Source of the DNA: Cacajao melanocephalus
Lineage: Eukaryota > Chordata > Mammalia > Primates > Pitheciidae
Length of the DNA stretch: 64,000 nt
Reading direction: 5' to 3'
Assembly (NCBI GenBank): GCA_963573385.1
Contig: CAUYLG010033243.1
Location: 31,667-95,666, forward strand
The notes below the pieces were generated by a model, which was not told where the DNA came from, searched no databases, and worked only from the letters and a program-made list of their open reading frames with translations. Both the position numbers and the translations under genes were made by a program. Positions 22,516 to 34,759 of the stretch are shown piece by piece (position 1 is the first letter of the stretch; every line of letters begins with the position of its first letter).

Positions 22516-24960
22516 TATGTCACAAATACTTATTGAGTACTCTTCATACAGCTATAAAAACAAACAAAAATCCTATCCCTATGGAAGTTAGCAGAGAAAC
22601 AATGAGCTAAAATGGTAAATAAAATACGTAGTATATTAGTTAGAGAGTAATATAATAAGTGCTAAGGGGAAAAAATAAAGCAGGGAAATGTGGAGGGGAA
22701 ATGTCAGATGTAGGAGGTTACCATTTTAGACAGAAGGCTGGGGAGGAACACCCTGAGATGACATTGGAGTGAAATCCTGGGGGAAGTGAGGAAGGAATAC
22801 ATGGAGATAGCTGAGGGAAAGGTTTCTGGGTAGAGACCATTGCAAAGGCCCTAAACAGTCTTCTGGGCAGAGAAGACCATTGCAAATGGATGATTTTCTA
22901 GGTGTTCAAAGGACAGCAAGGAGGCTGGTGTAGCTGAAACAGACTGGGTTAGGGTAGGGGTAGGAGGAGATGAGGTCAGATAGAAGATCCAGAAAAAGCA
23001 CATCATAGAAGGGCTCTTGGCTCTCTTACTTTGACATAGGAACTTATGCAAGGGCTTTCCACAGTTGGGTGGCATGATCTGACTTATTTTCTAACAGGAT
23101 CATTCTGGCTGCTGAACTGAGAATGGACTTAAGTGGAGAAAGGGCAGAAGCAGGGTGTGGGCAGTTAGGAGTTATTCCAGTTGTCCAGGAGGGGCATGAT
23201 GGTGACTTGGAACAGAGGAATAGCCCTGGAGAGGTGACAAGTTCTCAAATTCTGGGTACATTTAATGAGTGCAGACATCAGAATTTGCCAAATATAAGAT
23301 GTATTATAGAAAGATAAAGTATGCATTAGTCAAGAAATGTCTGGGGTCTGAACAACTGGAAAGGATGGAGTTATCTAAACAAAGATGGGGAAGTCTACCC
23401 CAAGAAGCAGATTGGGAGGAGACCATCAGGACACTAGATTCAATTATGTTCAGTATGAGAATCTTTGTAGGTGAAGCCTTTTGGTGTCATGGTAATTCAT
23501 GGCTATAAAAACTAGAGATATACATTTGAGAATATTCAGCATATTGACGGAATTTAAAGTCATGGGATAAAATGAGATTAGACAAAAGCAACCCCTGACA
23601 TCCAGGAGCCTTTCTTGCACTATCACCTAAGCCCTAGTGTTTCCCTGTTGCCTGTAAACAATCGCATAGAACATCAACATCAGGTAAGGCCACTCTAACC
23701 ACATTTGATCAGGAATAAATCGACACAGACAAAACATGAACATTTTTTAAACAAAGAAGATCAACTATATTCCTATTTTAAGCATTGACTGTTGCATCTT
23801 TGCTAGTTACAGTTGTAGCTTTGCTCTAGTCTGCCCTTCTTTATGGATAGGATTTATTGAGATAATCATAGAGGTTTCTGACACCACCCAATCCAAAGTG
23901 AAACTTCACTTCCTTGGATTCTCTCCAAAATCACCCAACCAAATCCCAAACCTTGTGATAATCCTTTCTAACCTCATCTTACTAAAACTTTCATGGTTCT
24001 CTATGTATGATTATGTGTTCTCCCTGGTGTAGTGAGTAATAAACCCAACTTGTTCAACTACAGGTGTGTTCCAGGTATGTTTGATGGAAGGGATTGACTT
24101 AGCAAATACATAAACAATATAAGAGCTCTAAGGATTGGGCCCTGAAGAACTCCAACACATAAAGGACAGGGAGATGAAAAGGGGCCAATTAAGGGTACTG
24201 AAAAGAACAGCTAAGGGCATAGAAGATAAACCAGGAATGTATGCTGTTCTGGAAGCCAGGTGGAGATGAAAATGACCAACTGCATCAAGTGCTTTAGAGC
24301 AGACAAGACGAGGATTGGGATCTGATTTGGCAACTTAAGTTATTAGTGACCTTGACAGGGACAGCTGGATGATGGAAATTATGACTGATGTAGATTCAGG
24401 TGAGAATAAGGAAGAGAAACTGGAAACAGCATACATAGACAACTCTTTCAGAATACTTTGATGCAAAGGGAAGAAGAGAAAAGGCAATAACTGGGGGGTA
24501 AAGTGGGATCAAAAGAGGGCTGCATTAACATGGGAGAAATGGTACTTTTCTATACTTATTGGACAAACAATCCAGTGGAGACAAGACATGGTGCAGGAGA
24601 GAAAGTACTGTTGGAGCCATGTTCTTTTGTGAATGGAGCTGGGACCTATTGTACAAGTGAAAGGGTTGGCTAAGTGGAAGCATGGTAAAGTGAGAAGAGA
24701 TGGTTATGAAGGTATGCAGACCAGATGAAGTGGGTGAGAGCAAAACTTATGGAAGAGGTTCCTTCTCTTGTAATTGCTTCTGGTTCTCAGAGAATGGGAA
24801 TGCAAGATCATAAGCTGACAGCTGACAGTGAGCATGAGAAAGGAAATGTGTGAGGTTCAAGGTTTGAGGAGACAGAAATAATTGTTTAGGAGAACGAAGG
24901 TAGATGGGGTTTAGGGAAATAAAGAATGATTGCTGAGCAGCATGAAGAGCTCACTTAAAG
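22516..24960 (-). mobile_element. Long L2 LINE, antisense, with an internal insert
   Basis: Reading the minus strand gives a large part of L2 ORF2 and the 3' end. Plus-strand blocks in the expected order include TCTGACTTATTTTCTAACAG with ATTCTGGCTGCTGAACTGAG, TAGGAGTTATTCCAGTTGTC, the stretch 24120-24165 around GGGCCCTGAAGAACTCCAAC, TGTTCTGGAAGCCAGGTGGA, TTAGTGACCTTGACAGGGAC and ACTCTTTCAGAATACTTTGA. At about 2.4 kb it is unusually long for an L2 copy. Heavy divergence and frame breaks leave no functional protein. An LTR-like insert splits it at about 23595-24085. Confidence 0.85.
23595..24085 (+). mobile_element. LTR-like insert inside L2, family unknown
   Basis: The L2 homology stops near 23590 and resumes near 24090. 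The intervening ~490 bp begins TGACATCC and has an AATAAA signal near its right end (AGTGAGTAATAAACCCAACT, about 24031) followed by CA-ending sequence. This is the layout of a solo LTR in plus orientation. I do not recognise the family, and the boundaries and target duplication are uncertain. Confidence 0.45.
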
Positions 24961-25299
24961 TAAGGAAACATTAATTCATGTTCCATATACTTATTCTTTC
25001 AGTAAATATTTACATAAACATAACATATAATAGGAAATGCAGGAAATGAAGCTATGAACTCCCCTGTTTATTACCTTCCTACTTCTCTCTAATTGTGAGA
25101 ATTCCTAAGGTTCTCTTCTCAGCTCCTCTTTTTTCCCTTTTAAAATTTCCTCCTTTGAGACATCATCCAATCCCATGATTTCAGGTATAGTGTAGAGCTA
25201 AGGTAAAGTATTCCCAAATATATGCTTTCTTATCAAAACTAAAGACCAACTGTCCAGTAGAATTATAATGGGAAAAGTATTTATCATTTTAAATTTTCT

Positions 25300-25986
25300 T
25301 TTATTTTTTTCTTTCTTTTTTTGTTTTTTGTTTTTTTTCATTTGAGACAGGGTGAGATGGTTTGGCTGTGTCCCCACCCAAATCTCATCTTGAATTCCCA
25401 TGTGTTGTGGGAGGGACCTGGTGAGAGGTAACTGAATCATGGGGGCAGGTCTTTCCCAGGCTGTTCTCATGATAGTGAAGAAGTCTCACGAGACCTGATA
25501 GTTTTATAAGGGCGAGTTTCCCTACAAAAGCTCTCTCTCTTTGCTGCTTTCATCCTTGTGAAATGTGACTTGCTCCTCCTTGCCTTCTACCACGATTGTA
25601 AGGTTTCCCTAGTGGCATGGAACTGTTAGTCCATTAAACCTCTTTCTTTTGTAAACTTCCCAGTCTTTGGTATGTCTTTATCAGCAATGTGAAAACAGAC
25701 TAATAAACAGGGTTTTGCTCTGTTGCCCAGGTTGGAGTACAGTGGTGCAATCTTGACTCATGGTAGTCTCAACCTCCTGGGCTCAAGTGATCCTTCCACT
25801 TCAGCTTCCCATGTAGCTGGGACTACAGGCATGCACTACCATGCCCAGATAATTTTGAATTTTTTTTGTAGAGATTGAGTTTCACCATTTTGCCCAGGCT
25901 GGTCCCAAATTTCTGGCCTCAAGTGATCTGCCCCTTGGCCTCCCAAAGTGCTGGGATTGTAGGTGTGAGCCATCATACCCAGCCTG
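25300..25986 (-). mobile_element. AluJ, antisense, carrying a THE1 LTR
   Basis: The Alu complement begins with a T-rich tail (25300-25343), is broken after TTTGAGACAGGG, and resumes at TTTTGCTCTGTTGCCCAGG (25713) through both arms to CATACCCAGCCTG. Perfect 16-bp duplications TCATTTTAAATTTTCT flank it at 25284-25299 and 25987-26002, which proves that the two halves are one insertion. The CTCCTGGGCTCAAGTGATCC form fits AluJ. Confidence 0.95.
25353..25707 (+). mobile_element. Solo THE1-type LTR (ERVL-MaLR) inside AluJ
   Basis: It starts TGAGATGGTTTGGCTGTGTC and ends with GAAAACAGACTAATAAA. Typical internal blocks are TGGGAGGGACCTGGTGAGAG, ACTGAATCATGGGGGCAGGT and TCCATTAAACCTCTTTCTTT, the last containing the variant polyadenylation signal ATTAAA. 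Direct 5-bp duplications CAGGG flank it at 25348-25352 and 25708-25712. The length of 355 bp is near the usual THE1 LTR. No internal region is present, so this is a solo LTR. Confidence 0.95.
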
Positions 25987-26699
25987 TCATTTTAAATTTT
26001 CTAGCAGCCACATTAATAAAACAAAAAGATGAATTTTAATAATATATTTTATTTTAATAATAAAAATTAGTAAAACTAATTTTGAAAATTTATTTAATCC
26101 AACTATCTGAAATATTATTTCAAGCAATAAGATAATCATTGAGATATTTTACATTTTTTGTGCTAAATGTTCGAAATTTAATGTGTATTTTTTCTTAGAG
26201 CACTTCTTAATTCAAAGCAGCCACATTTCAATAACTCAATAGCTGTATGTTGTCTTAATGAACAGTACAGCTCTAGACTCTCCCAATTACCACTGGACAC
26301 TTTTGCCTCAATATCCCACAAGAACAACTGAAAATTTTCTAAGCCAAATTAATGCTGTCTTCTCAAATCTGTCTCTCTTCCTGTCTTTATTTAATTTCTA
26401 TTTTATTTTCTTCTCTCTCTCATTTTCCATTGTGAAAGGATCAGAACAAGTGCTCTTCGAAGTCTCCTTTCTGTTCCTATCAGCACACTAGTTCTCACCA
26501 TGATAAGTTTTACCTTGACAATTGCAATAATCTCCTGACTGTTCTATCCATTTGCAATCTCCTCTCTACCTTATGCTTTGCTTCAGGAGGAATCCCTCTT
26601 GATCTCAGGTTTGATGATGTCACTTTAAGTCTTACTGGAAGGATATTGGTGCAGATGGCATTTCCCAAAGTGGATCCACCAATGTATCTATCCCACATT

Positions 26700-27185
26700 T
26701 TCTCTTCATACAACATACAGCTGATACTTGTCTATGTGGAGATGAGGTCCATATTCTCTCCCCTTAAATCTGGGAAGGCTTGTGATCAAAACAGAAGCAA
26801 TGTTGCCTAACTTTTGAGTTAGGTCATAAAAAGCAATATGGTTTTCACCTGATTCTGTCTTGGGCCCATGTCTTTTGTGCTCTGAACCAAAATGTAAAAA
26901 GCTCAGCTATTCTGAAGCTATCATGTAGGAGAAATCATGTGGAGAGACCACATGGAGACGGAGATGCCTAGGGATTCCCAACTCTAGTACTATTTGTTTG
27001 GTACTTCAGATGACACCAGCCCCCATACCTCCAGGGGAATCAGTGGATGCTGAGTGGAATAGGGATGAGCTATCCACTTTACATCCTACCCAGATTGCAG
27101 GGTCATAAACAAAATAAACTTTGCTGTTGCTCATTAAGTTTGGGGCATTTTGTTACACAGCATTAGATATCTAGAACACTTGTCA
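26700..27185 (+). mobile_element. MLT1-type LTR (ERVL-MaLR), old
   Basis: Blocks in MLT1 order: TTAGGTCATAAAAAGCAATA, CACATGGAGACGGAGATGCC, and the 3' end ATTAAGTTTGGGGCATTTTG followed by TTACACAGCATTAGATATCT. Diverged, with an uncertain left end and subfamily. Confidence 0.75.
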
Positions 27186-27189
27186 CTTC

Positions 27190-29490
27190 TTACATTTTTC
27201 CTTGTATATCATCCACCTGCCTAATCTTAGGAGGTTCATTATGTACTTAAGGTGTTAAGAGTAACTCTTTGGCACACACATACAAAAACTGGAAAAAGCT
27301 AGTGTTGTTCTATAAAGAACTAATTAACAGTTGTCTTTCACCTCATTCTAGTCTCTTACTTGTGTTGTATGTAAAATGAGGCTTGGGATATATTAGACAA
27401 AGTAAGGGTAGCTTCTATGAATGTCAATTGTGAAAAATACTGTCAGTTTTATATGATTTACCTTGATCAACCACATATCCAAAGTGAACTCATTTTAAAA
27501 AATAAAGAATGCTGCAAATTAATTATGTGGAGATAATTTTAAGAATAGGTATACGTTATACCTTTCTTAGGATTATATTTAATAAGTAGAGAACATAGTT
27601 TCTTGCATTTTATACTGTGGTGCAAAAGGAAAAATACTAGGTAGGAATTGTGGTTTTGATTTATGTTCTGGCCCTGGCCCACATTGGGTAACATGAGATA
27701 GTTAATTCAATAACAAGTAAAGCTCTCCCTCTCTTTTAGAACTGAACTGCTATAGTACTTTTTGTTTCTACTCTCTTTTATTTTAACCTTCTTTCTTCTT
27801 TCTCTCTTCCTTCTTTTTTTTCTCTTTGCTTTATAACACATTTGTGGATTTTTTTATTTTTCATTAATAAATAGTTGGGAAGTCAAATGTCATGGTGTTA
27901 ATGTCCATAAAATCGAATTTCTTACTGAATTTTTTGAATGTCAGCTATGTACAAATGGGACATATTATTCAACTTCAGGGTTACAAAGGTCTGTGATTAC
28001 CAGAAAATCCATTACAGAAAATTTTGTTATTTGCTTAGAATAACATAGCCCTTTGGGCTGTATCTTTCAGTAACCAAAGTTTCCCTCCTATAATGTTGCT
28101 TAGACTACTTTTTAAAGATAAGATGCCTTTACACTTAAGTTCACACAATGTGATTATTTTGTGGAGGAAACAATTTTCTCACCTCAAGTAGGAATTTGCA
28201 GTGGATGAGAGGGGGTCTTTTCCTACATTTGGTTTTAATGATAAATGCTTTTGCATCTTATAGAGTTACCTTTTTGAGTAAAGGAATTAATTTTCAGTTT
28301 GAGTTTTAACAGTAGATTTCCAAAGGTTCCTTGACAAAAATGTCATATTCCACTTCTGAATTTGCTGTGTTTCCTGGCTCCACATATAGAGTCCCTGACT
28401 TGTGCAACTTAACTGATCTTACCGAGCTCCAATTATCTATACAATATTCAGGATTTTTATGAAAGATATATTTTAGACTAATATATATTTTATAGTGATG
28501 GACATATAATAGGGATCAATTAATTATTTCCATTTTTTTATAGGAAGAATAGTAGAATCAGTGATGATAATCTACCCTCCCCAACATCCATCCACCCCTG
28601 CTCACCTACACATTTTTTTCTCATCTCCTTTTGTACACTACTCTAAGGGACTCGCCCACACCCTCTCTCCCACTCAGCCTTCCCTGACACGATATCTACA
28701 CTTTAAACCCTAGGACATGAACTCATCCTTACAAAAAAGATTTTAGTTCTTATTTTAGTGGAATTCCCTTCTCTCCATGATCTTAGGTGAGTGATATAAT
28801 TTTTGTAGTGTATATTATTTTTGAATATATAAGTTATCAACTAAGATACAAATATTTATACATTCACAGGGAATGATTCTTTCAATATATGCTTTTTGAC
28901 TTGACTTTGCCTGACTATTGGTATGAGATTATATACATGTGTTTTAATATTTTTCTTTAAGCTTTATTTGTTTTCTCATCAGGCTGTGGTATGTAAAGGA
29001 AGTTTAGTAATGAATGATTCATTTCTGTGCAGATTGTGAGATGGAAAAGTGCTGATAAGCATACTTTATTTTTACTACTTTGGGATAAGAAAAAGGATAA
29101 GACTAAGTCTGCCTAGGTCAAGCTAAGGCACCTAGCATTGGAAGGGAAGATGGATGAGAGCTGCTCATAGAAGAAAATGCAGCCTCCTCAGCTTTGTCCA
29201 ATACCCTGTCTTAAACTGCTGAAAATCTTTGCTGGAAGGGATTTCCTGAACTGTTTTTCTCCATGAGCACAAATATGTTACTAGTAATAAAGTCGCCAGA
29301 ATAAAATAGTCATAGTCACCAGATATAAGGCAGTCCTTAAAGTTTAATGAAGTGATCTGATTACATTAAAGTCAATTCTCAGTTAATGGAAGATTGAATA
29401 TTCATCTAGCCAACCTCCATGCCTCTGTTGCTGAGTGGCCCATCACTACTCCTTGCCAGTGGTCCAGAGGGCAAGAGGGGCAAGGTAAGG
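27190..29490. other. Unclassified AT-rich sequence
   Basis: No gene found. A pyrimidine-rich patch lies at 27770-27830. A weak MIR-like passage may exist near 27640-27720, but it is too diverged to call. Confidence 0.45.
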
Positions 29491-29494
29491 TAGA

Positions 29495-30078
29495 GATGAT
29501 GTGGGATTGGAGTCAGGGCAATTAGGGTGCAAACCCTGGATCCCACTTACTGGTTGTGATAGCCAAGTGCTGGGGACTAAATTCCACCCCCTCTCACAAG
29601 CAAGTTCATTTGTTGAAGTCCTAACCTCCAATGTGACTATTTGGAGATAGGGCTTTTAGGAGCTTATTAAGGTTAAATGATGGTATAAGAGTAAAGTCCT
29701 AATCCAACGGGATTGGTGGCTTTATAAGAAGAGAAAGAGAGATCATTTTCTCAATCTTTCCGTGCATGCACTGAGGAAATGCCATGTTGAGCACACAGCA
29801 AGAAGACAGCCATTTGCAAACTAGAAAGAGAGCCCCCTCCAGAACCTGACCATGCTGGAATTCTGACCTTGGACTTACAGCCTCCAAGGCTGTGAGAGAA
29901 TACACTGCTGTCCTTAAGCCACTCAATCTATAGTATTTTACTATGGCAGCCTCAGCAAACAAAGATAGCAAGTGACTTAACCCTTTGTCTCTTTGTTACA
30001 ATAGAGATAGTAATACCTACCTCACAAGATCATTGTGAGGACTAAGAGATCATGTACACAAGGGCTTGAACATTTAAA
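29495..30078 (+). mobile_element. MIR SINE split by a MaLR LTR
   Basis: The left half (GGAGTCAGGGCAATTAGGGT to CCCACTTACTGGTTGTGATA) and the right half (GTGACTTAACCCTTTGTCTC to CATTGTGAGGACTAAGAGAT) join into one MIR when the LTR at 29568-29967 is removed. Confidence 0.8.
29568..29967 (+). mobile_element. MaLR LTR (MST/MLT1-type) inside the MIR
   Basis: Begins TGCTGGGGACTAAATTCCAC and contains CCTAACCTCCAATGTGACTA, CAAGAAGACAGCCATTTGCA, and a 3' part TGTCCTTAAGCCACTCAATC followed by TATTTTACTATGGCAGCC. Near-identical 5-bp flanks CCAAG (29563-29567) and GCAAG (29968-29972) fit an ERV target duplication. Confidence 0.85.
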
Positions 30079-30154
30079 GAAAAGAAGAAAAGTTTCAGCA
30101 AAAAGATTGTCCATATTTATATATGATTACAAAACAAGTTTGGTTACATACCCC

Positions 30155-30312
30155 TGGCCCCATGGATTAGACACTCAGAATGCTTGCTAAAAATACAGAT
30201 TCTTGGACCCACATTAGACCTAAAGAGTTACAGTCTCTCTGAAAGGGCTAAGGAATTTGGATTTTAACAAATTCCAGATGATCTTTTGTATACTAAAATT
30301 TAGGGGGACTGC
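30155..30312 (+). mobile_element. MER5A-like fragment
   Basis: Diverged match with TGCTTGCTAAAAATACAGAT and GGATTTTAACAAATTCCAGA. MER5A halves resemble each other's complements, so the strand is a best guess. Confidence 0.6.
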
Positions 30313-30314
30313 CT

Positions 30315-31565
30315 GAAAGGAATGGTACATTAATCAGCGTCTCAAAATTTTGTTCTATAAATGCTTGATGCCAGGAACTCAGATAAAGACAATTTATGTC
30401 AGTAGATTCCGATTGACAAGGAGAAGATGAACAGAAGTTCTTATCTGAAAGCTACTGAGTCTGCCTTAGCTGTTGTTAATCGGTGTATGAATTCTTTAGG
30501 CATACTATAAAGGACAGTGGGTGAGTGCTGGTTGTAAAATTAATTAAGATAATGTAATAAGATCCTTGAGCAATTTTATAAATTGCCACCCTATTTAAAT
30601 ATAACTTTCTGATCAATAGTATATGAGAACACACTGTGTTCAGGAAAAAAAAAAAAGAACTGAAGGAAGTTACTGTCATGATTATCTGTGCTGTCTTGAA
30701 TAAAAAAGTAGCAGGTGAAGTTGTCTTTCTGTAGGCACACGTAACAGCTGAGCAGAAGGAAAACAGCAGCACTGCTCCTCCCCGGCTCACAGAAATATTG
30801 ACTCCTTTTTTAGTGATACTAAGTCTCATCTAAATGATTAAATCTTTAAAAAGAATGCCAAATACCGAGCAAATGGTAATTACAATGCCTAATCCACCTC
30901 CTCACTTCTTCGTGCAAGACAATATTTACTCTGGGTTATGTGTTTGCCAGAACAATCACAGCCCAGCTTCAGCTGGTGGGTGTTCAGCTGTATCTTTGCC
31001 ATGCGTTTTTGCAGGATGCTATGAAGACCCAACTGAAACTAAGAAGCTTCGTCAATGGTTAAAAATGTCTCACTAGAAATGTATTTGCATTTCCCTTGGA
31101 TCTCAATTTGATTTCTTTTTTTATTCCAAATAATTTTAGCTCCCTTCTCTCTTCCTTCCTTTGCTATGTGCCTAATCTCACAAGCCATATGTGATAATGA
31201 GTTTTTTTTAAATTTTATAGTCCCTTTTAGTTTATATAATGGGTTTAGTCCTTACTGAGTTTCTACCATGTACTCAGCACACTGCTAGTTATTGAAGTCC
31301 AGATCTACCAAAACTGACATTAAATAAAACAGAAGACTGAAATTCCAACACTTTATGGAGCACATTGTCATGACATTAATAGGATTATGTCAATCATTAT
31401 GCATTGTGGATAGTTATCTTCTTTCAGAAAAGTTATTTTACAATACATTTATATGTCTCATTATCATTTTATCATGTTTGAACCATTATTTGCAAATTAA
31501 ATGCTTTAATTTTTTTCAATTGAATTTTTTCAGTTCCTTCCAATTCCCCTCAAACATTTTTCACA
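30315..31565. other. Unclassified sequence
   Basis: No repeat or gene firmly recognised. An open frame at 30834-31076 (plus) has no known domain. A short 'TACCATGTACTCAGCACACT' passage near 31265 might be an L2 or MIR 3' remnant. Confidence 0.4.
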
Positions 31566-31566
31566 A

Positions 31567-32080
31567 TTGTATTAATTTCCTATTACTGCTGTAACAAATT
31601 ATCACAAATTTAGTGTCTTAAAATAACACAAGTGTATTGTCTTATAGTTCTGGAGGTCAGAAGTTTGAAATGGGTCTCTCTAGACTAAAATCAAGGTGTT
31701 AGCAGGGCTGCATGCCTTTTCTGAAGGCTCTACGGAGAATCTGTTTTCTTGCCCTTTTCAGCTTCTAGAAGCTGCTTGCATTCATTGGCTTATGGCCACC
31801 TTCTGTCTTCAAAGCCAGTGATGACCAATGGAGTGTTTCTGGTTATGCCTTCTTGCTGGTCTGGCTCTTTTGCCTCCCTCTTCCTCATTAAAGGAGATTT
31901 GTGATATTTTAGGTCTTCTCACATGATCCAAGCTAATCTTCTTATTTTAAATCCAGCGGATCAGCCATCTTAATCCGATCTCCAACCTTAATTCTCCTAT
32001 GTAACATAATACGTTCACACGTCCAAGGGGAAAGGATGTGAACATCTTTGGTGGTGGGCATTAGTCTACCTATCACAAAT
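31567..32080 (-). mobile_element. MLT1A/B-type LTR, antisense
   Basis: The complement of an MLT1 LTR over nearly its full length: TTCCTATTACTGCTGTAACA at the left, GTTCTGGAGGTCAGAAGTTT, GCAGGGCTGCATGCCTTTTC, and ATCTTTGGTGGTGGGCATTA at the right. Confidence 0.9.
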
Positions 32081-32084
32081 ATGT

Positions 32085-32685
32085 AGTGATTCTCTCTTTC
32101 CCATTTCAGAAGTTAAATGTTATTTAGTAAGCCTTTTTCTTCTTACTGCATAGTTTGGAATGGGAGTCCCTCTTCTCTTCAGCAGTTTGTGACTTAGAAA
32201 TCACTTGCTTTCAGGACCAACTAAACAAACTATGAAGACTCATCTGGTTTGCAGTATCCTATAGCCTCTTAAACATCTCTTTCTGGTATCCTTCTGCTCA
32301 AGGTCTTCCTGTTGTCTTCCTTAATCTACAGCTGACTAAGCCTTTGCGTTTCTCCCTTGCTGTTTGACCTTTGTTCTCTTCAGTGAGTATTCTCTCCTCT
32401 ATTCTATTTTATTATGGGCAGTTAAACCATATTAAAAATTTTTTTCTTCCAATTATTATGTTCTTCAGCAAGAATGTTGAATGGTTTAGCAATTTGTTGA
32501 TCATATCTAACTTTTTCTGCCAGTGTAGGTGTGTGAGCTTTCGTTTGATTTTGCACTATCATATTTATTTCTCCCAACAACATTTTTTTTTAAATAAAGG
32601 CCAGACTTCTTTCAAATTTCTTTGGTTTTACCTAATGCATGTTCATTTTCTGTCCTGGGATCTACATTACATTTAGTCAGTAAAT
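32085..32685. other. Unclassified T-rich sequence
   Basis: A plus-strand open frame at 32371-32676 is rich in Phe, Leu, Ser and Ile as expected from base composition. No domain recognised. Confidence 0.45.
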
Positions 32686-32689
32686 GCAG

Positions 32690-33095
32690 TGGAAGTGTTG
32701 TTCTGGGACTTGTGATGCTAAGTCAGAAGAAGCTTTATACCTTCCATCTAAGTCTCTATCAAAAGATGTCCCACTCTCTGAGGCCACTATATCAGAGGGG
32801 GCCAGCATAGGTGCTATGATCAGTTGTCCAGCTGAGCCCATTTTTCTAGCCATTATCACCAAGATTGCAGAAATATAAGTAAGGCTGACTTGAGCTCTCT
32901 GGAGCAGCCCAACCACCAGCTAAATACCACCAAGTGACTTCTGTCTATGCCATATGGCACAGATAATTTCTCAGGCAGGTCCTTCCTAAATTCTTGACCC
33001 ACACATTTATAACAGATGGTAAGATGGTTGTTGTTATTATAAGCCACAAAATATGGGGGTAGTTTGTTATATAGCAAGAGATGACTGAAGCGTTG
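32690..33095 (+). mobile_element. MLT1-type LTR, strongly diverged
   Basis: The 3' half is recognisable (CCAACCACCAGCTAAATACC, then GGTAAGATGGTTGTTGTTAT and GGGGGTAGTTTGTTATATAG). The 5' half is weak. Confidence 0.6.
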
Positions 33096-33099
33096 CTGA

Positions 33100-34755
33100 A
33101 TGGCTTTCTGGTCCTGATAGTGAATCATGCAGGACAAGTTAAAGCTCATTCTATGCCAATTTTAGAGCAGGCATAATGCCAATGCATGCATTATACTAGA
33201 ACATTAAATAAGAACTTCATTTTTAGGCTCTGCCAGAGTCTTTAATCTTTATATACATATCCAGTTGCATAAAAATGAAATGTATCTTCTTTGTTACATT
33301 TTCAGATCTTCCTCTGATAGGGGTTAGAGTAATATAACAAACATGGGTTATAAAAACAAGCTCTAACCTCTTTTGTGACACAAAATTGATGTATACTTTC
33401 TAGCATTAAAATTAAAGTTTGATAGGAAATTATCATCTTTATTTCAAAAGTAAGTTGCCCTGTATTCCCTTTTATTTATATTAGAAACTTACACAAAGTT
33501 CTTTGTTTTTTCTTGATGTAAATATATTCATCAGGAAGTCATGCTGTGGTGTGGAATTTGGGAAAGTTTTCACTATGAAAAACACACAGTGAACAAGTCA
33601 TTTTTAAATAAAAAAGCCCAAAGACATATATATTAATGTAACATGAGTATCTTCATATCTTCATAAGCCACATGGTTATGCTAACACAATACAATAAACA
33701 AGAAAAAAGCTATGCTTGAAAGTAACACTAAATCTTTTTCCAAGAAAAAATGAAAATACTGTATGTACCATTAAAGTGATTTAAAAAATTTTAGAGCAAA
33801 TAGTATGAAAGTCAGTTATGAAAATAATCTAATACAAAAGGAAGGAAAAATAGTAGTATCCAGTTAGTTTTTAAATAAAAAGGCAATAGAGCTAAACCTA
33901 ATTAATTTCGATAACTTGATTCATGAGTGACCTGCAGTTTGCCTTTCTATTACAGGAACAAAAACATTTGCTTGGAAAATTTTGATTGTTTAAGACTGCA
34001 GAGAAATGTTTAACCAATTTAAGATTAAGGGAAACTGTTTTCAAGATCAGATGCAATTTGCATGGAAATAACATATTTTAATTACTTATCAGGCTTGAAT
34101 ACTGTCAAAACTGATGCCAGATGGATACTTGATGGATTAATATAGTTTGATTTATTATATATGGTGGTGAAGAAACAATAAAATTGCATTTAAAAAATTC
34201 ACTCATACAGATGTTTCCGTTTATCAGACTTAGTGAAGCAGTTAGTATCTCTAGAAACTTCCATATAGGACTGATTGATGTAAGAACTTGAAGAATAAGT
34301 GTGTACATTCAGAAAAGGGATGTCTGGATATGGAGTAGTTGGTTCATGAGAAAATGATCCTGTGAATAATTCAATTAAGCACTCTTGAGCTCCACAGTAA
34401 GGTTGTCCGATGCCAAGCACCACTTCAGGTGAGCCGAGAGTTTTGGGAACAGAGTCAAAACTCTGTTCAGTTTGGCTAAGAACTCCCTTATCGAAACTGA
34501 AATGGACAAACTGAAATGGACAAAGTGTTTTTAGCCCAGTTTCTTTTCCCAATGGTTCTCTTCTACTCCCCTACCAGGTATCTTTTTCCCCTATTATTAT
34601 TCTCAGGTCATTGTTTTCTCCTCTTAAATTTGTGATTCTCAGTATCAGATTTTGTCAGCTAATGAAAAACTTGTGTCCTAAATGTGAATGTACTCAATGT
34701 TTTTCATTCTTTAGATATCATTGCATCATCAGGAAGAGCTAACTATTTTAATATC
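33100..34755. other. Unclassified AT-rich sequence; 14-bp tandem duplication at 34494-34521
   Basis: No gene or repeat family recognised. The unit AAACTGAAATGGAC is repeated twice in direct succession at 34494-34521. A minus-strand open frame covers 34199-34552 without a recognised domain. Confidence 0.45.
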
Positions 34756-34759
34756 TGGA

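Larger units (their letters stand above)
25243..26275 (+). mobile_element. hAT-Charlie MER element (MER3/MER33-like), split by AluJ
   Basis: The left part ACCAACTGTCCAGTAGAATT and the right part around AGCAGCCACATTAATAAAAC, ending with the inverted AACAGTACAGCTCTAG, match a non-autonomous hAT element with 'GTCCAATAG'-type ends. The AluJ and its 16-bp target duplication interrupt it. A second copy of the same family lies in opposite orientation at 44098-44408. The exact family name is uncertain. Confidence 0.7.

Noticed and set aside
30834..31076. 80-codon plus-strand frame with several Cys residues
   Set aside because: Cys spacing fits no zinc-finger or other domain I know; length is within chance expectation.
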